Positions 16,563 through 25,411 are shown, numbered from the stretch's first letter. The stretch: DNA of 64,000 bases from Zoogloea sp041904905 (GCF_041904905.1 NZ_JAYRMI010000007.1:32791-96790); one strand, 5' to 3'. The notes: generated from the letters alone by a model not told the origin. Numbers and translations are program-made.

Positions 16563-17147
16563 ATGAAGTGGTTCAACTACGACCGCATCCAGCGCCTCGT
16601 CGTGTTTGCCGGGCTGGCGGTGGTGCTGGGCCTGTGGGCCGCGGAGGACGCCGGCCTGCTGCCGGTCGCCCCGCGGAGCGCCCCCGCCGGCGAGACGGCC
16701 CCGGCGGCCCGGCAGCCCGCCCCCGCGGGGGCGATGCCCCACCTCACCCTGCAGGGCGTGATCGCCGGCAGCGGCTCGGTGCCGCCCCTGGCCCTGCTGG
16801 CCGAAGCCGGCCGGCGCCCGGTGCTGGTGCCCGAAGGGGCCAGCTTCGGCGAGGATTTCCGGCTGGAGCGGGTGTTCCCCGACCGGGCCGTGCTGCGCTG
16901 GCGCGGCAGCGAGGCGCCGGTGGTGGTGCCGCTCACCCCCGCCGCCGGCAGCGACACCCTGGCCGAACGCGGGCAGGACGCCGCCGGCAACCCGCCGCCG
17001 CCGCCCGCCGACGCCGTGGCGCCCCGCCGCGACGACGCCCTGCCGGCCGACCGGGTGCCGGCGCCGGCGGACGCCTCGGGCCCGCCGCCGGGCAGCGGCC
17101 TCACCGGCCCGGCCCTCAGCGGCCCGGCGCCGGACACCCCGCGCTAG
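16563..17147 (+). CDS. Bitopic membrane protein with a GspC/PilP-like domain
   Basis: 194-aa protein. A short cytoplasmic N-terminus and one transmembrane helix (about residues 10-27) are followed by a proline/alanine linker. A compact domain at about residues 58-122 (LTLQGVIAGSGS..., VLVPEGASFGEDFRLERVFPDRAVLRWRG) resembles the homology region of type II secretion protein GspC and type IV pilus PilP. The remaining 70 residues are Pro/Ala-rich and probably disordered. The start at 16563 follows a GGAGAGA site; an in-frame ATG at 16473 lacks one. No other gsp genes are nearby, so its role in secretion is unproven. Confidence 0.6.
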   Translation: MKWFNYDRIQRLVVFAGLAVVLGLWAAEDAGLLPVAPRSAPAGETAPAARQPAPAGAMPHLTLQGVIAGSGSVPPLALLAEAGRRPVLVPEGASFGEDFRLERVFPDRAVLRWRGSEAPVVVPLTPAAGSDTLAERGQDAAGNPPPPPADAVAPRRDDALPADRVPAPADASGPPPGSGLTGPALSGPAPDTPR

Positions 17148-17257
17148 CCCGGCGGCGTTCCGGGCGCCCGGCGGGGCGTGTTTGCTTTTCGCGCCGGGCG
17201 CTTGCGCCCGCCCCTGGCGCACCGCACAATTGGCCGTCATCCTCGCCCGCCCCCGCC

Positions 17258-17896
17258 ATGCCCGCGCCCGACGCCCACCCGTCGCTCCCGCCCGCCCGGA
17301 TCGCCTGCCACGAATGCGATCTGCTGCAGACCGAGCCTGCCCTCGCGCCCGGCGAGACGGCCCGCTGCGCCCGCTGCGGCGCCCTCCTGGCGCGCAACCC
17401 GCCGGATAGCCTGGACCGCAGCCTGGCCCTGTCGTGCACCGCCGCGGTGCTCTACGTGCTGGCCAACCTCTACCCGCTGGTGGGGCTGGAGATGCAGGGC
17501 CGGCAGGTGCAGGTCACCCTCGCCGGCGCGCTGCACATCCTGTGGCAGGGCGGCATGGCGCCGGTGGCGGCGCTGGTCGGCGTCACCACCCTGCTGTTTC
17601 CGCTGCTCGAACTGGCGATGTTCCTGATCGTGCTGGTGCCCCTGCGCCTGGGGCGGGTGTCGCCGCGGCTGGCGCCCTTCTTCCGGCTGGTGCGCTCGGT
17701 CAGGCCGTGGGGGATGGTCGAGGTCTTCCTGCTGGGCATGCTGGTGTCGCTGGTCAAGCTGTCGCACCTGGCCACGGTGATCCTCGGCACCGCCTTCTGG
17801 GCGATGGCGGCGCTGATCGTCGTGCTCACCCTGGCCGCCCGGGCCTTCGACCCCCGGCTGGTGTGGCAGGCCCCGCTGGCGGAGCCCGCCCGGTGA
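17258..17896 (+). CDS. pqiA: PqiA-family protein, N-terminal-half homologue
   Basis: 212-aa inner-membrane protein with a rubredoxin-like zinc knuckle (CHECDLLQ near residue 17, CARCGALL near residue 37) and four predicted transmembrane helices, among them VLYVLANLYPLVGLEM. Typical PqiA has two such halves in one chain; here the halves are separate genes, and this is the first. PqiA works with the MCE protein PqiB and lipoprotein PqiC in lipid traffic between the inner and outer membranes. The stop overlaps the GTG start of the next half. Confidence 0.88.
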   Translation: MPAPDAHPSLPPARIACHECDLLQTEPALAPGETARCARCGALLARNPPDSLDRSLALSCTAAVLYVLANLYPLVGLEMQGRQVQVTLAGALHILWQGGMAPVAALVGVTTLLFPLLELAMFLIVLVPLRLGRVSPRLAPFFRLVRSVRPWGMVEVFLLGMLVSLVKLSHLATVILGTAFWAMAALIVVLTLAARAFDPRLVWQAPLAEPAR

Positions 17897-18537
17897 CGCA
17901 GCGCCACCTCACCGCCCGCGAGGCCGGCCTCCTCAACTGCCACGTGTGCGGCCAGCTGTCCCGCGCCGCGCCCGGCCACGGGCTGGTGCGCTGCCCCCGC
18001 TGCCGGGCGCCGCTGCACCTGCGCAAGCCCGCCAGCCTCGCCACCACCTGGGCGCTCACCCTCGCCGCGGCGATCCTCTACGTGCCCGCCAACCTGCTGC
18101 CCATGATGACCACCGCCTCGCTGCTGGGCAGCCAGGAGGACACGATCATGAGCGGGGTGATCTTCCTGTGGCAGTCCGGCTCGTGGCCGCTGGCCGCGGT
18201 GGTGTTCTTCGCCAGCGTGATGGTGCCGCTGCTCAAGATCATCGCCCTCCTCTACCTCGCCGTCAGCGTGCAGCGCCGCTCCCGCCGCCGCCCGCAGCAA
18301 CGCACCCGGCTGTACCGGATGGTGGAGTTCGTCGGCCGCTGGTCGATGCTGGACATCTACGTCATCACCCTGCTCGTCGCCCTGGTGCAGTTTCAGGGGC
18401 TGGCCACCATCCAGGCCGGGCCGGCCGCGGTGGCCTTCGGCGCGGTGGTGGTGCTGACCATGTTCGCCGCCATGAGCTTCGACCCCCGCCTGATCTGGGA
18501 CCCCCTCGCCGGGCCCTCCCCCACCGACCATGCCTGA
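17893..18537 (+). CDS. pqiA: PqiA-family protein, C-terminal-half homologue
   Basis: 214-aa partner of the preceding gene. It has its own zinc knuckle (CHVCGQL near residue 16, CPRCRAPL near residue 34) and four membrane helices including ILYVPANLLPMMT and SWPLAAVVFFASVMVPLLK, with the family signature RWSMLDIYVI. The GTG start (17893) forms a GTGA overlap with the first half, and its end overlaps the PqiB start by 8 bases. Together the two genes would rebuild a full PqiA-like integral component of an MCE transporter. Confidence 0.88.
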   Translation: MTQRHLTAREAGLLNCHVCGQLSRAAPGHGLVRCPRCRAPLHLRKPASLATTWALTLAAAILYVPANLLPMMTTASLLGSQEDTIMSGVIFLWQSGSWPLAAVVFFASVMVPLLKIIALLYLAVSVQRRSRRRPQQRTRLYRMVEFVGRWSMLDIYVITLLVALVQFQGLATIQAGPAAVAFGAVVVLTMFAAMSFDPRLIWDPLAGPSPTDHA

Positions 18538-20197
18538 ACCCACCCCCACGCCCCTCCCCGATCTGCCCCGGGCCACCGTCGAGACGCCCCGCCGCTTCCG
18601 CATCCCGCTGGTGTGGGTGATCCCGCTGGTGGCGCTGTCGATCGGCCTGTTCCTGGCGGCCCGCAGCTACTACGAGCAGGGCCCGCTCATCACCCTCGCC
18701 TTCAAGACCGGCACCGGCCTCGAGCCGGGCAAGACGCGCATCAAGTTCAAGGACGTGGACGTCGGCCAGATCACCGGCGTCGCCCTGTCCGAAGACGGTG
18801 CCGGCGTGGTGGCCACCGCCCGGCTGGCCCGCGAGGCCACCCGCCTGCTGGTGGACGACACCCGCTTCTGGGTGGTCAGCGCCCAGGTCTCGGGCAGCTC
18901 GGTATCGGGCCTGGGCACCCTCCTGTCGGGCGCCTACGTGGGCCTGGACGTGGGCAAATCCACCGAAGCCCGGCGCCACTTCACCGGCCTCGAGGCCCCG
19001 CCGGCGGTGAACTTCGACGTGCCCGGCAAGGCCTTCGTGCTGCAGGCCGAAACCCTCGGCTCCCTCGGCGTGGGCACCCCCATCTACTTCCGGCGCATCG
19101 AGGCCGGGCAGGTCACCGGCTTCAAGCTCGACGAGACCGGCAAGCGGCTCGACGTGCAGATCTTCGTCAAGGCCCCCTACGACCGCTTCGTGACCGCCAA
19201 CAGCCGCTTCTGGAACGCCGGCGGGGTGGACGTGAAGCTCGGCGCCGACGGCGTGCAGGTGAACACCGAATCCATGACCGCCATCCTCGCCGGCGGCGTG
19301 GCCTTCCTCACCCCCGACGGCGACGGCACCGAGCCGGCCCCCGCCAACCACGCCTTCACCCTCTTCGCCAGCCGGGCCGAAGCCCTCAAGCAGGCCAGCC
19401 ACCAGGTGCTGGTCTACACCCTGCGCTTCGACGAGACGGTGCGCGGGCTGTCGGTGGGCGCGCCGGTGGATTTCCGCGGCATCCAGGTGGGCGAAGTGAG
19501 CGCCATCAACCCGGACTTCCACCCCCGCAGCGCCGACCTGGGGCTGCTGGTGGACGTGAAGATCTTCCCCGGCCGGATGCGCGCCAACCCCAGCGCCGAC
19601 AAGACCACCTTCTTCGGCAAGGACTACCGCGCCCGGGATTTCCGCGCCTTCGTCGACCAGCTCGTCGCCAAGGGCCTGCGCGGCCAGTTGCGCAGCGGCA
19701 ACCTCGTCACCGGCCAGCTCTACGTGGCCCTCGACTTCTTCCCCGGCACCCGGCCGCTCAAGGTGGACTGGAACCGCAACCCGCCGCTGCTGCCCACCCA
19801 GCGGGGCAGCCTCGAGGAACTCCAGACCACCCTGCTGCGCATCGTCGCGCGGATCGACCGGCTGCCCCTGGACGAGATCGGCCGCGACACCGGCAAGGCC
19901 GTCGCCAGGCTCGGCAGCACCATCGACGAGGCCGAACGGCTGCTCAAGCGCCTCGACGGGCTGGCCGGCGGCGACGTGCGCGAGACCGTCGTCGAAGCCC
20001 GCAGCGCCATCGCCGAAACCCGCGCCGCCGTCGCCGACGCCCGCAAGCTGCTGGCCACCGACGCCCCGCTGCAGCAGGACATGCGCGCCAGCCTGCAGGA
20101 ACTCGCCCGCGCCGCCCAGGCCCTGCGCCACCTGGCCGACACCCTCGACCGCCACCCCGAAGCCCTGCTGCGCGGCAAACCGGAGGAAAAGCCATGA
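18530..20197 (+). CDS. pqiB: PqiB-type MCE-domain protein
   Basis: 555-aa protein with one N-terminal membrane anchor (about residues 24-43) and a periplasmic region of three MCE domains: about residues 48-145 (FKTGTGLEPGKTRIKFKDVDVGQITGV), 160-260 and 290-400 (FDETVRGLSVGAPVDFRGIQVGEV). An alpha-helical/coiled-coil C-terminus follows (about 430-545, rich in RxxxLA repeats). In PqiB the helices form a tunnel for lipids across the periplasm. It starts 8 bases inside the PqiA end and overlaps the DUF3617 gene as ATGA. Confidence 0.92.
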   Translation: MPEPTPTPLPDLPRATVETPRRFRIPLVWVIPLVALSIGLFLAARSYYEQGPLITLAFKTGTGLEPGKTRIKFKDVDVGQITGVALSEDGAGVVATARLAREATRLLVDDTRFWVVSAQVSGSSVSGLGTLLSGAYVGLDVGKSTEARRHFTGLEAPPAVNFDVPGKAFVLQAETLGSLGVGTPIYFRRIEAGQVTGFKLDETGKRLDVQIFVKAPYDRFVTANSRFWNAGGVDVKLGADGVQVNTESMTAILAGGVAFLTPDGDGTEPAPANHAFTLFASRAEALKQASHQVLVYTLRFDETVRGLSVGAPVDFRGIQVGEVSAINPDFHPRSADLGLLVDVKIFPGRMRANPSADKTTFFGKDYRARDFRAFVDQLVAKGLRGQLRSGNLVTGQLYVALDFFPGTRPLKVDWNRNPPLLPTQRGSLEELQTTLLRIVARIDRLPLDEIGRDTGKAVARLGSTIDEAERLLKRLDGLAGGDVRETVVEARSAIAETRAAVADARKLLATDAPLQQDMRASLQELARAAQALRHLADTLDRHPEALLRGKPEEKP

Positions 20198-20712
20198 TCC
20201 GCGCCGGCCACCTCCTCGCGGCCCTGCTGGCCCTGGCCGGCAGCGCCCACGCCGGCACCGACGTCCGCCCCGGCCTGTGGGAGTTCCGCTCCACCCGGGT
20301 CAGCGTGGGCGGCGCGCCCGACCTCTCCGACGCCCTGCGCCAGCAGCTCGCCCGCCTCCCGCCCGACGTCCAGGCCCAGCTGCGTCAGCAGCTCTCCGCC
20401 CAGGGCGTGCAGCTGGGCAACGACGGCACGGTGCGCAGCTGCATCACCCCCGAACAGGCCCGCCACAACAGCATCTACGCCGGCCCCGGCGACGGCCGCT
20501 GCACCCTCGCCAGCATCGCCCGGAGCGGCAACCGGGTGCGCGGCCGCCTCAACTGCAGCCAGCCCCAGGGCAGCGCCGACTTCGACACCACCCTCGACGG
20601 CCCCGAGCACATGCGCACCCGGGTCGTCATGCACTCGGCCCAGGGCGAGATCCAGCTCGACAGCGACGCCCGCTGGATCGCCCCCTGCGGCACCGCCACC
20701 CGCCAGGATTGA
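20194..20712 (+). CDS. DUF3617-type periplasmic protein
   Basis: 172-aa exported protein with a signal peptide (residues 1-20, ending SAHA) and the DUF3617 pattern: RPGLWEFRS at the N-terminus, CITPEQA in the middle, and paired cysteines in RCTLAS, LNCSQP and APCG. Function is unknown. It is embedded between pqiB and the PqiC-like lipoprotein and overlaps pqiB as ATGA, so it is translated with the MCE system. A periplasmic accessory role in the same pathway is plausible. Confidence 0.8.
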   Translation: MIRAGHLLAALLALAGSAHAGTDVRPGLWEFRSTRVSVGGAPDLSDALRQQLARLPPDVQAQLRQQLSAQGVQLGNDGTVRSCITPEQARHNSIYAGPGDGRCTLASIARSGNRVRGRLNCSQPQGSADFDTTLDGPEHMRTRVVMHSAQGEIQLDSDARWIAPCGTATRQD

Positions 20713-20720
20713 CCGCCACG

Positions 20721-21296
20721 ATGAACCGCCCCCTCGCCATCGCCCTGCTGAGCGGCGCCCTCGCCGCCTGCGGCAGCACCCCGCCGATCCACCACTACAC
20801 CCTCGGCCCGCTGCCGCCAGCCCCGGCCGCTGCGCCCGCCGCCGGCGGAGCCAGCCTGGTCGTCGGCCCGGTGGGCGTGCCGGCCGCCATCGACCGCCTG
20901 CACATCGTGCGCCAGCAGGGCGCCGCCCGCGCCGAAGTGTCGGACGAGCACCGCTGGGCCGCGCCGCTGAAGACCGAGATCGCCCGCCGGGTGGCCCTCG
21001 AGGTGGCCCGCCGCAGCGCCTACGGGCGGGCCGTGGCGTGGCCCCAGGCGAGCGTCGCCGACCCCGACCTGAGCCTGCCCATCGACGTGCAGCGCTTCGA
21101 GGCGGACGGCTTCGAGCGGGTGACGCTGGAGGCCGTGTGGACGCTCCGCAAGGGCGGGCGCGACGTGGCGAGCCGACGCTTCGCCGCCACCGAACCCATC
21201 CAGGCGCCCGGCTGGGAGGGCCTCGCCGCGGCCCACGGGCGGCTGGTGGATGCGCTCGCCGCAGACATCGTCGCGGCGCTGCCGGCCCGGCCCTGA
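20721..21296 (+). CDS. pqiC: PqiC/YmbA-type outer-membrane lipoprotein
   Basis: 191-aa lipoprotein. The lipobox LAAC at residues 14-17 gives a lipidated Cys17. The downstream IHHYTLGPLP, VVGPVGVPAAIDRLHIVR and RRSAYGRAV segments match the PqiC (DUF330/ABC-type auxiliary) family, which docks PqiB tunnels at the outer membrane. It is the last gene of the operon, 8 bp after the DUF3617 gene and ending 7 bp before the convergent ClpP-like gene. Confidence 0.88.
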   Translation: MNRPLAIALLSGALAACGSTPPIHHYTLGPLPPAPAAAPAAGGASLVVGPVGVPAAIDRLHIVRQQGAARAEVSDEHRWAAPLKTEIARRVALEVARRSAYGRAVAWPQASVADPDLSLPIDVQRFEADGFERVTLEAVWTLRKGGRDVASRRFAATEPIQAPGWEGLAAAHGRLVDALAADIVAALPARP

Positions 21297-21303
21297 GCGG
21301 CGC

Positions 21304-21945
21304 CTAATCCGCCGGCTCGGCCTTCTTGCGCGCCGCCGGCTTGCGGGGGGCGGCGGCCGGCTTGTTGGCCTTGATGCGCCCCAGGCGGCGGCGGATCTCG
21401 TCGGAATCCATCCACAGGTCGCTGCCCTGCAGGATGTGGGCGATGTCGGTGGCGCTCAGGAAGGGCGTGCACAGCCGGGTGGTCACCTTCTCGAACCAGC
21501 TGCCCAGGGCGCGCACCTCGGCCGCCTGCTCGCTGCCCTTGCCGGCAAAGCTGCTGGAGTAGGTGTGAAACATCAGCTGGCAGTTGTCGTGGACGATCAG
21601 CTCGTCGCCCGACAAAAAGATGAAGGCCGCCATCGAGTAGGCCCGCGCCTCCAGCACCGTGACCACGTGAGCCTCGGAGGCCAGCATGTTGTTGATGAGC
21701 TGCAGCCCGGTGTTGAAATCGCCGCCCGGCGAGTTGATGTGCAGGTAGATCAGGTCGGTCTGGGCCGCCGTGCGCAGGGTGTAGAACAGCTCGGTGTAGT
21801 GCTGGGGCTCCTGGATCTCGCCGCACAGGTAGTAGGACACCTGGTGGATCGGCACGTGGCGCTCGTAGCGCACCAGCCCTGCGAAGGGCAGCACCTCGCC
21901 CTCGTCCTCGTCGTCCGCGCGACGGCCGGGGTTGTGTTGAACCAT
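21304..21945 (-). CDS. ClpP-family serine protease, non-canonical
   Basis: 213-aa cytoplasmic protease-like protein. The ClpP landmarks are present: INSPGGDFNTG, the nucleophile region ARAYSMAAFIFLSGD (Ser104), MFHTYS (His127) and GSDLWMDSDE, where the catalytic Asp (Asp176) would sit. The C-terminus is a Lys/Ala/Pro-rich tail, unlike housekeeping ClpP. A GGAGG site precedes the start at 21945. No Clp ATPase gene is adjacent, so it may use an unlinked unfoldase or act alone. It is more like divergent ClpP forms than the chromosomal clpP-clpX pair. Confidence 0.8.
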   Translation of the reverse strand: MVQHNPGRRADDEDEGEVLPFAGLVRYERHVPIHQVSYYLCGEIQEPQHYTELFYTLRTAAQTDLIYLHINSPGGDFNTGLQLINNMLASEAHVVTVLEARAYSMAAFIFLSGDELIVHDNCQLMFHTYSSSFAGKGSEQAAEVRALGSWFEKVTTRLCTPFLSATDIAHILQGSDLWMDSDEIRRRLGRIKANKPAAAPRKPAARKKAEPAD

Positions 21946-22023
21946 GGCAGCACCTCCGCTTGAGCACACCCGCCCAGTATGCAACCGGCGGCGGGCGGGT
22001 TCAACGCGCAGGCGCCGCCGGGC

Positions 22024-23658
22024 TCAGGTGTCGCTCTCGGAGAACACCGGCTTGGTGGGCGGCGGCGCGCTGTCGGCGGCGAGGATCGGCAGCTCGATCT
22101 TGAAGATGCCGTGGTTGGCCGCTTCGCCCCACAGGCGGCCGCCGTGGGTGGCGACGATGGCGCGGCTGATCGCCAGCCCGAAGCCCCGGCTGCCGCTGTT
22201 CGACGCATCCAGCGGGTCGAACAGGTTGGTGACCCGCTCGGGGCTGAGGCCGGAACCGGAATCCTCCACCCGCAGGCAGACCTGCTCGCTGCCGTCCTTC
22301 CAGGCCGCCACCCAGATCCGCCGCGGCTGGCGCGGGCTGTCGGCCACCGCGTCGAAGGCGTTGGCGAGCAGGCTGCGCAGCACCACCTCCATCTGCAGGC
22401 GGTCCACCATCAGGCTCACCTCGGGCATCGGCGCCACCCGCAGCACGATGCCGGCCTGCTCGGCGCGCAGGCGATAGGGCGCGGCGGCGGCCTCCACCAG
22501 GGTGGCGAGGGTCAACACCTCCGGCTGCGGGTCGCCGGTGCGGAAGAAATCCTGCAGCCGCTTCACCACGTCGCCGGCCTTGCCGGATTCCCGCAGCACG
22601 CAGCGGATCGCCGCGTGGAGCTGCTCGCCGGTCTCGCCCCGTTCGAGCAGCTGCTCGCAGGCTCCGGCGTAAGCGGTGAGGGCGGTGAGGGGGTGGTGCA
22701 GCTCGTGGGCCAGCGCCCCGGCCATCTCGCCCGCCGCCGCCAGACGCAGGCTGTGGCGCAGATCCTGGGTGGTGCGTCGCTGCTCATTGACCACCGCGCC
22801 CACGAAGAAACCGACCACCGCCATCGCCATCGCCAGGATCTGCAGCTCGGCCACCGTGACCGCGTTGTAGTTGAGCAGGCGCATCGCCGCGATCACCCCG
22901 ACCTGCAGCAGCGCCGCGCACACGATGGCGCCGGCCATGCCCTGCCGTCCGGCCGCCCACACGATGGGCAGGAACAGCAGGTAGAACAGCTTGAAGCCGC
23001 TGTGGCCGCCCACCCCGAAGGCCAGCCACAGGGTGGCCACCCCCAGCAGGGCGTAGCCCACGCTCTCGCGGTTGAGCACCGAGCGCTGCAGGCGCCGGCG
23101 CCCGCGCTTGCTGGTGAGCCACAACAGGAGCGGCATCATCACCGCGATGCCCACCCCGTCGCCCACCCAGAAATGCTTGAGCCCCTGCCACCAGCCGGAG
23201 GTGGGCAGCAGCCCCTCGATGCGCAGCACCAGCAGGTAGGCCAGGCTGATGAGTAGCGAGCCGATCACCACCCGCAGCAGCCACGCCACCAGGGTGCGCC
23301 GATCATCGAGCAGGGCGTCGCGGGGCAGCCGGCGGGCCAGCACCTCGCCCAGCAGCGCGTAGCCCAGCGCCAGCACCAGGCCCGGCAGGACGTGGATCCA
23401 GAGCGAGGTGAAGTGCCCGTGCACGCCGATCTCGGCCAGCAGCACGGCGATGGTGAGCGGCGCCCACGCCGCCCGGCCGAAGCGCATCACCAGCACCAGG
23501 CCAAGGGCCGGCGCCGGGTTCCAGGGCGTGAGGTTCAGCCCGAACAAGGCGTGACCGAAGCTCACCTTGTCGAGGATGTAGTAAAGGCCGACGAAGCCGA
23601 TGAACAGGGGCAGGAGACGCAGCCCCTCAAGGGCGGCCGCCTTCATGTCACGAATCAT
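22024..23658 (-). CDS. MASE1-type membrane sensor histidine kinase
   Basis: 544-aa inner-membrane sensor kinase. About eight hydrophobic segments (residues 8-300) resemble the MASE1 sensory domain. A DHp helix follows with H-box GALAHELHHPLTAL, then an ATPase domain with N-box LLANAFDAV, G1 VEDSGSGLS and G2 GFGLAIS. The H-box reads HELHHPL where related kinases usually have HELNQPL. The start is uncertain: ATGs at 23658 and 23646 both lack a good ribosome site, and a GTG at 23781 is in frame but hugs the dctA terminator. No response regulator is adjacent; its neighbour is dctA. Confidence 0.83.
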   Translation of the reverse strand: MIRDMKAAALEGLRLLPLFIGFVGLYYILDKVSFGHALFGLNLTPWNPAPALGLVLVMRFGRAAWAPLTIAVLLAEIGVHGHFTSLWIHVLPGLVLALGYALLGEVLARRLPRDALLDDRRTLVAWLLRVVIGSLLISLAYLLVLRIEGLLPTSGWWQGLKHFWVGDGVGIAVMMPLLLWLTSKRGRRRLQRSVLNRESVGYALLGVATLWLAFGVGGHSGFKLFYLLFLPIVWAAGRQGMAGAIVCAALLQVGVIAAMRLLNYNAVTVAELQILAMAMAVVGFFVGAVVNEQRRTTQDLRHSLRLAAAGEMAGALAHELHHPLTALTAYAGACEQLLERGETGEQLHAAIRCVLRESGKAGDVVKRLQDFFRTGDPQPEVLTLATLVEAAAAPYRLRAEQAGIVLRVAPMPEVSLMVDRLQMEVVLRSLLANAFDAVADSPRQPRRIWVAAWKDGSEQVCLRVEDSGSGLSPERVTNLFDPLDASNSGSRGFGLAISRAIVATHGGRLWGEAANHGIFKIELPILAADSAPPPTKPVFSESDT

Positions 23659-23791
23659 GCCGGGATGTTTGGAGGAAGAAGTTTGGCAAGAAACTGTTAA
23701 ATTTTCCACAGCCTGAAGGCTCGCATTAAATAGGCCGGACCGCCAAGGGTGTGCGCGCCCGATAAATACCAAATGCGTCACGCTCGGACGT

Positions 23792-23828
23792 GAAAAAACC
23801 GGCCGGGCTTGCGCCGGGCCGGTTTTAC
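23792..23828 (-). terminator. Intrinsic terminator downstream of dctA
   Basis: Read on the minus strand, AAAACCGGCCCGGCG and the complementary CCCGGCCGGTTTTTT form a strong stem ending in a run of T residues, 21 bases after the dctA stop. It separates dctA from the histidine kinase gene, so the kinase needs its own promoter in the 130 bp that follow. Confidence 0.9.
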
Positions 23829-23848
23829 ACGGAAATCGCCTCGCGTGC

Positions 23849-25177
23849 TTATCTGCTTGTAACGAGCGGGGTGGCGACGAGGGTCGGCACCGCGGCCTCC
23901 GGCGACGCTTCCGGCAGGCCGCCGTCGAGGGCCTGCGCCATTTTCGCCATGTCCAGCTCGTTTTCGGAGCGCGACACGACCACGGTGGCCACCGCGTTGC
24001 CGATGAAGTTGGTCAGCGCGCGGGCCTCGCTCATGAAACGGTCGATGCCCAGGATCAGCGCCATGCCGGCCACCGGGATGGTGGGCACCACCGCCAGGGT
24101 CGAGGCCAGGGTGATGAAGCCGGCGCCGGTGATGCCGCTGGCGCCCTTCGAGGTGAGCATCGCCACCAGCAGGATCGACAGCTCCTGGGTCAGGGTGAGT
24201 TCGGTGTTGGTGGCCTGGGCGATGAACAGGGCGGCCATCGTCATGTAGATGTTGGTGCCGTCCAGGTTGAAGGAGTAGCCGGTGGGCACCACCAGGCCGA
24301 CCACCGAGCGGGCGCAGCCGAGCTTCTCGAGCTTGTGCATCAGGCGCGGCAGGGCGGATTCGGAGGAGCTAGTGCCCAGCACGATCAGCAGCTCCTCGCG
24401 GATGTAGCGGATGAACTTGAAGATCGAGAAGCCGGTGTAGCGGGCGATGGCCCCCAGCACGATGACCACGAACAGGCCGCAGGTAAGGTAGAACGCGCCC
24501 ATCAGCTTGGCCATCGGCACCAGCGAGGCCACGCCGTACTTGCCGATGGTGAAGGCCATCGCCCCGAAGGCGCCCAGCGGGGCGAGCTTCATCACGGTGT
24601 TCACGATGCCGAACATCACGTGGGAAATCTGCTCCACGAAGTCGAACACCGGCTTGCCCTTGTCGCCCATTGCCGCCAGCGAGAAGCCGAACAGGATCGC
24701 CAGCAGCAGCACCTGCAGGATGTCGCCCTTGGCGAAGGCATCCACGAAGGTGGCCGGGATGATGTTGAGGATGAACTCGGTGGTGCTCTGGGCCTTGGCC
24801 TTGGCGGTGTAGTCGCCGATGGCCTTGGTGTCGAGGGTGCTCACGTCGGCGTTGAAGCCGGCGCCCGGCTGGGCCACGTTGGCCACCACCAGGCCGATCG
24901 CCAGCGCCAGGGTCGAGACGATCTCGAAGTACAGCAGCGCCTTGCCGCCCACCCGGCCCACCTTCTTCATGTCCTGCATGCCTGCGATGCCATGCACCAC
25001 GGTGCAGAAGATCACCGGCGCGATGATCATCTTCACCAGCTTGATGAAGCCGTCGCCCAGGGGCTTCAGGTCCACCCCCAGTTTGGGCTCGAAGTACCCC
25101 AGCGCCACCCCGCACACGATGGCGAACAGCACCTGCACGTACAGGATCTTGTAGAACGGTTGTTGCGGACTTTGCAT
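23849..25177 (-). CDS. dctA: C4-dicarboxylate:cation symporter DctA
   Basis: Inner-membrane importer of succinate, fumarate and malate, of the DAACS family; 442 aa, normal length. It shows the YVQVLFAIVCGVALGY start, LGTSSSESALPRLM (the serine-rich re-entrant loop), GLVVPTGYSFNLDGTNIY and MLTSKGASGITGAGFI motifs that line the substrate and cation sites. The start at 25177 is preceded by GGAGG ten bases upstream; in-frame upstream starts (25207 and 25258) give an atypical N-terminus. It ends in an intrinsic terminator and neighbours a sensor kinase that could control it. Confidence 0.95.
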   Translation of the reverse strand: MQSPQQPFYKILYVQVLFAIVCGVALGYFEPKLGVDLKPLGDGFIKLVKMIIAPVIFCTVVHGIAGMQDMKKVGRVGGKALLYFEIVSTLALAIGLVVANVAQPGAGFNADVSTLDTKAIGDYTAKAKAQSTTEFILNIIPATFVDAFAKGDILQVLLLAILFGFSLAAMGDKGKPVFDFVEQISHVMFGIVNTVMKLAPLGAFGAMAFTIGKYGVASLVPMAKLMGAFYLTCGLFVVIVLGAIARYTGFSIFKFIRYIREELLIVLGTSSSESALPRLMHKLEKLGCARSVVGLVVPTGYSFNLDGTNIYMTMAALFIAQATNTELTLTQELSILLVAMLTSKGASGITGAGFITLASTLAVVPTIPVAGMALILGIDRFMSEARALTNFIGNAVATVVVSRSENELDMAKMAQALDGGLPEASPEAAVPTLVATPLVTSR

Positions 25178-25349
25178 GACGGCTGTGCCTCCGGCGGTTG
25201 ATTCCATACCGTCATCTTCGCCGCCCCCTGCCCAGCCGAAAATTGTGATCGTCCACATTGGGGGCGGCCCTATTGTGGAAAGCCGCAGCGGCTGGAGAGG
25301 GCGCCCGGCCTATATCGTTTTACATATATACGAACGTCATCGGCTCGAC

Positions 25350-25355
25350 TACAAT
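25350..25355 (+). promoter_or_regulatory. Candidate -10 box upstream of the 154-aa gene
   Basis: TACAAT at 25350-25355 lies 57 bases before the start codon at 25412, in the AT-rich stretch 25315-25350 between divergent dctA and this gene. No convincing -35 hexamer is present at 16-18 bases; TTTACA occurs 25 bases upstream. The call is weak. Confidence 0.3.
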
Positions 25356-25411
25356 CCGGCCCGCGCCCCGGATTGGGGGCGCCTTTTCCATCTGCGGAGG
25401 ACCCCCACCCC

